A stretch of DNA of 64,000 nucleotides from Pseudidiomarina gelatinasegens (GTDB taxonomy: Bacteria; Pseudomonadota; Gammaproteobacteria; Enterobacterales; Alteromonadaceae): contig NZ_RSFE01000002.1 of NCBI RefSeq assembly GCF_004025325.1, positions 186,001 through 250,000 of the forward strand, in the 5' to 3' direction. The notes beneath the pieces are model-generated. The model did no database searches, was not told where the DNA came from, and saw only the letters and a program-made list of their open reading frames with translations. The first letter of the stretch is position 1. Each line of letters starts with the position of its first letter. This document shows positions 61,212-64,000 of the stretch, one piece after another. A program made the position numbers and the translations under genes.

Positions 61212-62834
61212 ATGCTAAACAAGATGATGGTGGCTGGTAGTGCGCTTTTTATTGTCGCCTGCGGCCCCATAGACGAAGCGAGCGACGTTCACCATGACGG
61301 GTTGGTGTATTGCTCCGAAGGTAACCCTGAAAGCTTCAACCCTCAACTTGGTACCTCAGGCACAACCGTTGATGCAACCTCAGCACAACTTTATGACCGA
61401 CTGCTCGACTACGACGCTAAACTGCAACAATTCGTTCCAGCATTAGCGCGCGGCTGGCAAGCATTCGATAAAGGTACGCGATACCGTTTTGACTTGCGCG
61501 AAAACGTGCAATTTCATACTACTGACTGGTTCACTCCGTCACGAAGCTTTAACGCCAAGGATGTTATCTTCAGCTTTGAACGCTGGTTAGATAAAAAGCA
61601 CCCCTATCATGACGTAAATGGCGGTCGTTACCCATTTTTCCGCTCCAGTGGTCTTATCAACCTTATTGAAAGGGTCGAGCGGGTGGACGACTACACTGTT
61701 GATTTCCACCTTAAACGCTCTGATAGCTCATTCTTGGCCAATTTAGCCACCGACTTTGCGGTAATTCTATCCGAACAATATGCTACGCAACTGCTGCATC
61801 AGAAAACGCCCGAGCAAATCGACCGCTTCCCTGTGGGCACCGGACCCTTTGAGTTTGAATTATTTCGCAAAGACTTCATCATCCGGTATCACGCCCATGA
61901 AGATTACTGGCGTGAACAGCCGGAAATTAAACGCTTGGTTTATGTGATTACGCCGAACGCCAATAAACGCATGCTTAAGTTGTTAACTGGCGAATGCGAC
62001 GTTATTCCTTATCCGCTTATTAATGAACTGTCGAAATTGGATCATGACGCTGAAATAAAAGTTGGCAGCTCAGTCAGCCCAAACATCTCGTTTTGGGCAT
62101 TTAATACACAGCAACCACCATTTGATAATGTGCTGGTACGGCAAGCATTAGCACACGCAATTAACCGTCCTGCAATAATTCAAACCATTTATAACGGCAA
62201 TGCGCGGTTGGCGACGGGTATGCTGCCAGAAACTTCATGGGCCTATAGCCCAGTGCAACAAACCTACCCGTACGACCCAGCAAAAGCGCGTGCTCTATTA
62301 GAGCAGGCTGGATATCCAAATGGTTTCAGCATGTCAATTTGGGCCATGCCTGTGCAACGCGCTTACAACCCAAATGCGCACCGTATGGCCGAACTGATGC
62401 AGTCCGACCTCGCTCAAGTTGGAGTGCAGGTCAACATCGTCAGCTACGAATGGAATACATTCCGTCAACGCCTTGTGGCCGGTGAGCACGATAGCGTATT
62501 AATTGGCTGGGTTGCTGACAATGCCGACCCCGATAATTTCTTCCGGCCTATTTTAAGTTGTGCGGCTGCGCGCAGCGGGAATAACCGCGCGTTGTGGTGT
62601 AACCCTGAGTTTGACCAACTGTTGGTGGATGCTATTGCTGAAAGTGATCTTGATCAGCGTAAACATTTATATCAGTTCGTTGAAGATATGGTAATGCAGC
62701 ATGCACCGTTAGTGCCTATCGCGAACTCGCTGCGTTTTCAGGCGCACCGAGCTGATATCGAAGGCGTCGAATTGCCGCCGTATGGTGGCATCAACTTCCG
62801 TTATGCACGGAGGGTGAACGATGTTCCGCTATAG
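61212..62834 (+). CDS. sapA: Peptide ABC transporter substrate-binding lipoprotein SapA
   Basis: A 540-aa SBP_bac_5 family protein. The N-terminal segment ends in IVAC (Cys17), a lipobox, so it is predicted to be membrane-anchored, unlike the soluble periplasmic SapA of enterics. The family region RGWQAFDKGTRYRFDLRENV and the GTGPFEFELF motif are present. Sap systems are tied to antimicrobial-peptide resistance and, for SapBCDF, putrescine export in E. coli. The ATG follows the pspF stop with no gap, so its synthesis may be coupled to PspF. Confidence 0.9.
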   Translation: MLNKMMVAGSALFIVACGPIDEASDVHHDGLVYCSEGNPESFNPQLGTSGTTVDATSAQLYDRLLDYDAKLQQFVPALARGWQAFDKGTRYRFDLRENVQFHTTDWFTPSRSFNAKDVIFSFERWLDKKHPYHDVNGGRYPFFRSSGLINLIERVERVDDYTVDFHLKRSDSSFLANLATDFAVILSEQYATQLLHQKTPEQIDRFPVGTGPFEFELFRKDFIIRYHAHEDYWREQPEIKRLVYVITPNANKRMLKLLTGECDVIPYPLINELSKLDHDAEIKVGSSVSPNISFWAFNTQQPPFDNVLVRQALAHAINRPAIIQTIYNGNARLATGMLPETSWAYSPVQQTYPYDPAKARALLEQAGYPNGFSMSIWAMPVQRAYNPNAHRMAELMQSDLAQVGVQVNIVSYEWNTFRQRLVAGEHDSVLIGWVADNADPDNFFRPILSCAAARSGNNRALWCNPEFDQLLVDAIAESDLDQRKHLYQFVEDMVMQHAPLVPIANSLRFQAHRADIEGVELPPYGGINFRYARRVNDVPL

Positions 62835-63849
62835 TTTACGCCGCATGGTGTTGCTGTTGGTCACGCTGTGGCTACTAACGCTGTTAATTTTTGCGCTTAA
62901 TTATTGGTACCCGGGTGACCCACTCACCAACATGACAGGTATCAAGTTCAGCGATACACTCGCCTACCAGCAAGCACTGGTAGCGCGTGGTTTTGACGGC
63001 AGCCTGCTCAGCCAATATTTCAGCTTTATGGCGCATTTGCTGCAAGGCGACTGGGGCGCCTCGATGGTAACCGAGCAACCAGTTTTTGCCGAAATCAAAC
63101 CATTGCTTGGCGCAACGCTTGAGTTAGGCCTACTGGCGATGTTGTTAGCGATTGTGTTGGGTATTCCACTCGGCGTGTATGCCGCCATACAGCAACGTGG
63201 CAAACTGGACCGACTCATTATGGGGCTAAGCTTAAGCGCCTATTCGATTCCAGTTTTTTGGCTGGCACAGCTGTTCATTTTATTATTTGCTGTAAAGCTT
63301 GGTTGGAGCCCAATATCCGGTCAAATCGATCCGCTGTATGCCATCGATATTAATACAGGCTCCATTCTCATCGATATCTGGTTGAGTGACTCTGATTATC
63401 GAATAGCAGCTTTCACTGATGCCCTTAATCACTTATGGGTGCCCGTAATCGTGCTATCGATAATGCCGCTCACCATGCTGATTCGAATTATGCGCAACGC
63501 CGTGCTTGATGTATTGCAACAAAACTTCATTAAAGCGGCGCGAGCACGCGGTTTAAGCGACAGCACCATTATGTTTCGGCATACATTGCCCAATGCAATG
63601 CAACCCGTGGTGCGTCAGCTGGGGCTGCAATTTAGTGTGTTAATGACCAACATTATTATCACTGAGGTGATATTTAACTGGCCAGGCCTCGGCAGCTGGC
63701 TGGTAAAAAGTATCTATGAACGTGATTTCCCGGTTATCCAAGGTGGCTTACTGGTACTTGCTTCCATCATTCTATTGGTCAATGTCATGGTTGATTTAGT
63801 GCATGCCTGGCGCTACCCGCACATTAGGAAGGAAATCGATGCCAAATAA
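62821..63849 (+). CDS. sapB: Peptide ABC transporter permease SapB
   Basis: A 342-aa DppB-type permease with about six transmembrane helices (first at about 8-28). The EAA-loop is near the C-terminal third (AARARGLSDSTIMFRHTLPNAMQP, shown in part). It overlaps sapA by 14 bases and sapC by 11, as expected for a tight operon. Confidence 0.93.
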   Translation: MFRYSLRRMVLLLVTLWLLTLLIFALNYWYPGDPLTNMTGIKFSDTLAYQQALVARGFDGSLLSQYFSFMAHLLQGDWGASMVTEQPVFAEIKPLLGATLELGLLAMLLAIVLGIPLGVYAAIQQRGKLDRLIMGLSLSAYSIPVFWLAQLFILLFAVKLGWSPISGQIDPLYAIDINTGSILIDIWLSDSDYRIAAFTDALNHLWVPVIVLSIMPLTMLIRIMRNAVLDVLQQNFIKAARARGLSDSTIMFRHTLPNAMQPVVRQLGLQFSVLMTNIIITEVIFNWPGLGSWLVKSIYERDFPVIQGGLLVLASIILLVNVMVDLVHAWRYPHIRKEIDAK

Positions 63850-64000
63850 CCGCAGTATTTATTACCAGTATCGAGAGCCTTCACCGCTACGCTCATTGTG
63901 GCTGCACATGAGTACCAACCCATTTGCGGTGGCCGCCATATACATATTTAGCTTTATGTTGCTGGCGATGATTTTATCGCCCTTGGTTGCGCCCTATAGC
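63839..64000 (+). CDS. sapC: Peptide ABC transporter permease SapC (3' truncated by window edge)
   Basis: The first 54 codons of a DppC-type permease, running off the window. It begins MPNNRSIYYQYREPSPLR, then a hydrophobic helix (FAVAAIYIFSFMLLAMILSPLVA), the N-terminal pattern of SapC. GGAAGGAA lies five bases before the ATG. sapD and sapF presumably follow. Confidence 0.88.
   Translation, partial: MPNNRSIYYQYREPSPLRSLWLHMSTNPFAVAAIYIFSFMLLAMILSPLVAPYS

Overview
This 64-kb window is chromosomal core DNA from a gammaproteobacterium. Several long blocks keep the gene order of E. coli, Shewanella and other Alteromonadales: rluE-mnmA-hflD-purB, yceD-rpmF-plsX-fabHDG-acpP, pabC-mltG-tmk-holB-pilZ-tatD, bioA/bioBFCD, and pspABC/pspF-sapABC. 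The load of amino-acid catabolism and peptidases (leucine dehydrogenase, complete Phe/Tyr degradation, methionine gamma-lyase, asparaginase, a DPP-type S9 peptidase, an amino-acid/Na+ symporter) suggests a marine, protein-degrading Alteromonadales member. Idiomarinaceae is my best guess; this is inference, since no rRNA gene is present. I see no tRNA or rRNA gene, prophage, insertion sequence or CRISPR array.

Layout: 1-8.7 kb carries stress and tRNA/rRNA modification genes (uspE partial, ttcA, bax, a membrane protein, rluE, mnmA, hflD, purB, an L16-arginine-hydroxylase-type cupin, a DUF4826-like protein). 9-19.5 kb holds leucine dehydrogenase, a YdiJ-type FAD/Fe-S dehydrogenase, PEP synthase with its divergent regulator PpsR, a DUF1338 protein, class II DAHP synthase and HtpX. 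19.7-25.5 kb has pepE and biotin synthesis. 25.5-32 kb has asnS, a nitroreductase, sppA, ansA and a symporter, followed by a structured intergenic region that may encode a small RNA. 32-43.8 kb is one long minus-strand block for lipid synthesis, cell wall and DNA replication. rne follows, with a long structured leader.

The most coherent regulatory picture is at 49.9-58.4 kb. Genes for phenylalanine hydroxylation (phhA, phhB) and for the homogentisate pathway (hppD, hmgA, a fumarylacetoacetase, maiA) flank tyrR. Methionine gamma-lyase heads the phhAB operon. A TyrR-box-like 18-bp palindrome lies upstream of each of the three transcription units (54013-54030, 55798-55815, 58374-58391). The TyrR protein has alanine where the Walker-B glutamate normally sits. 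Together this looks like a self-contained TyrR regulon for Phe/Tyr, and perhaps Met, degradation.

The window ends with the phage-shock operon pspABC, which has a clear sigma-54 promoter. It is divergent from pspF, which abuts sapA, sapB and a truncated sapC. Gene packing is very tight: five of eight convergent gene pairs overlap at their stop codons. I did not find a wholly unknown multi-gene system. The best leads are the TyrR regulon, the candidate small RNA near 32.0 kb, and the acpP-pabC junction, which lacks fabF.
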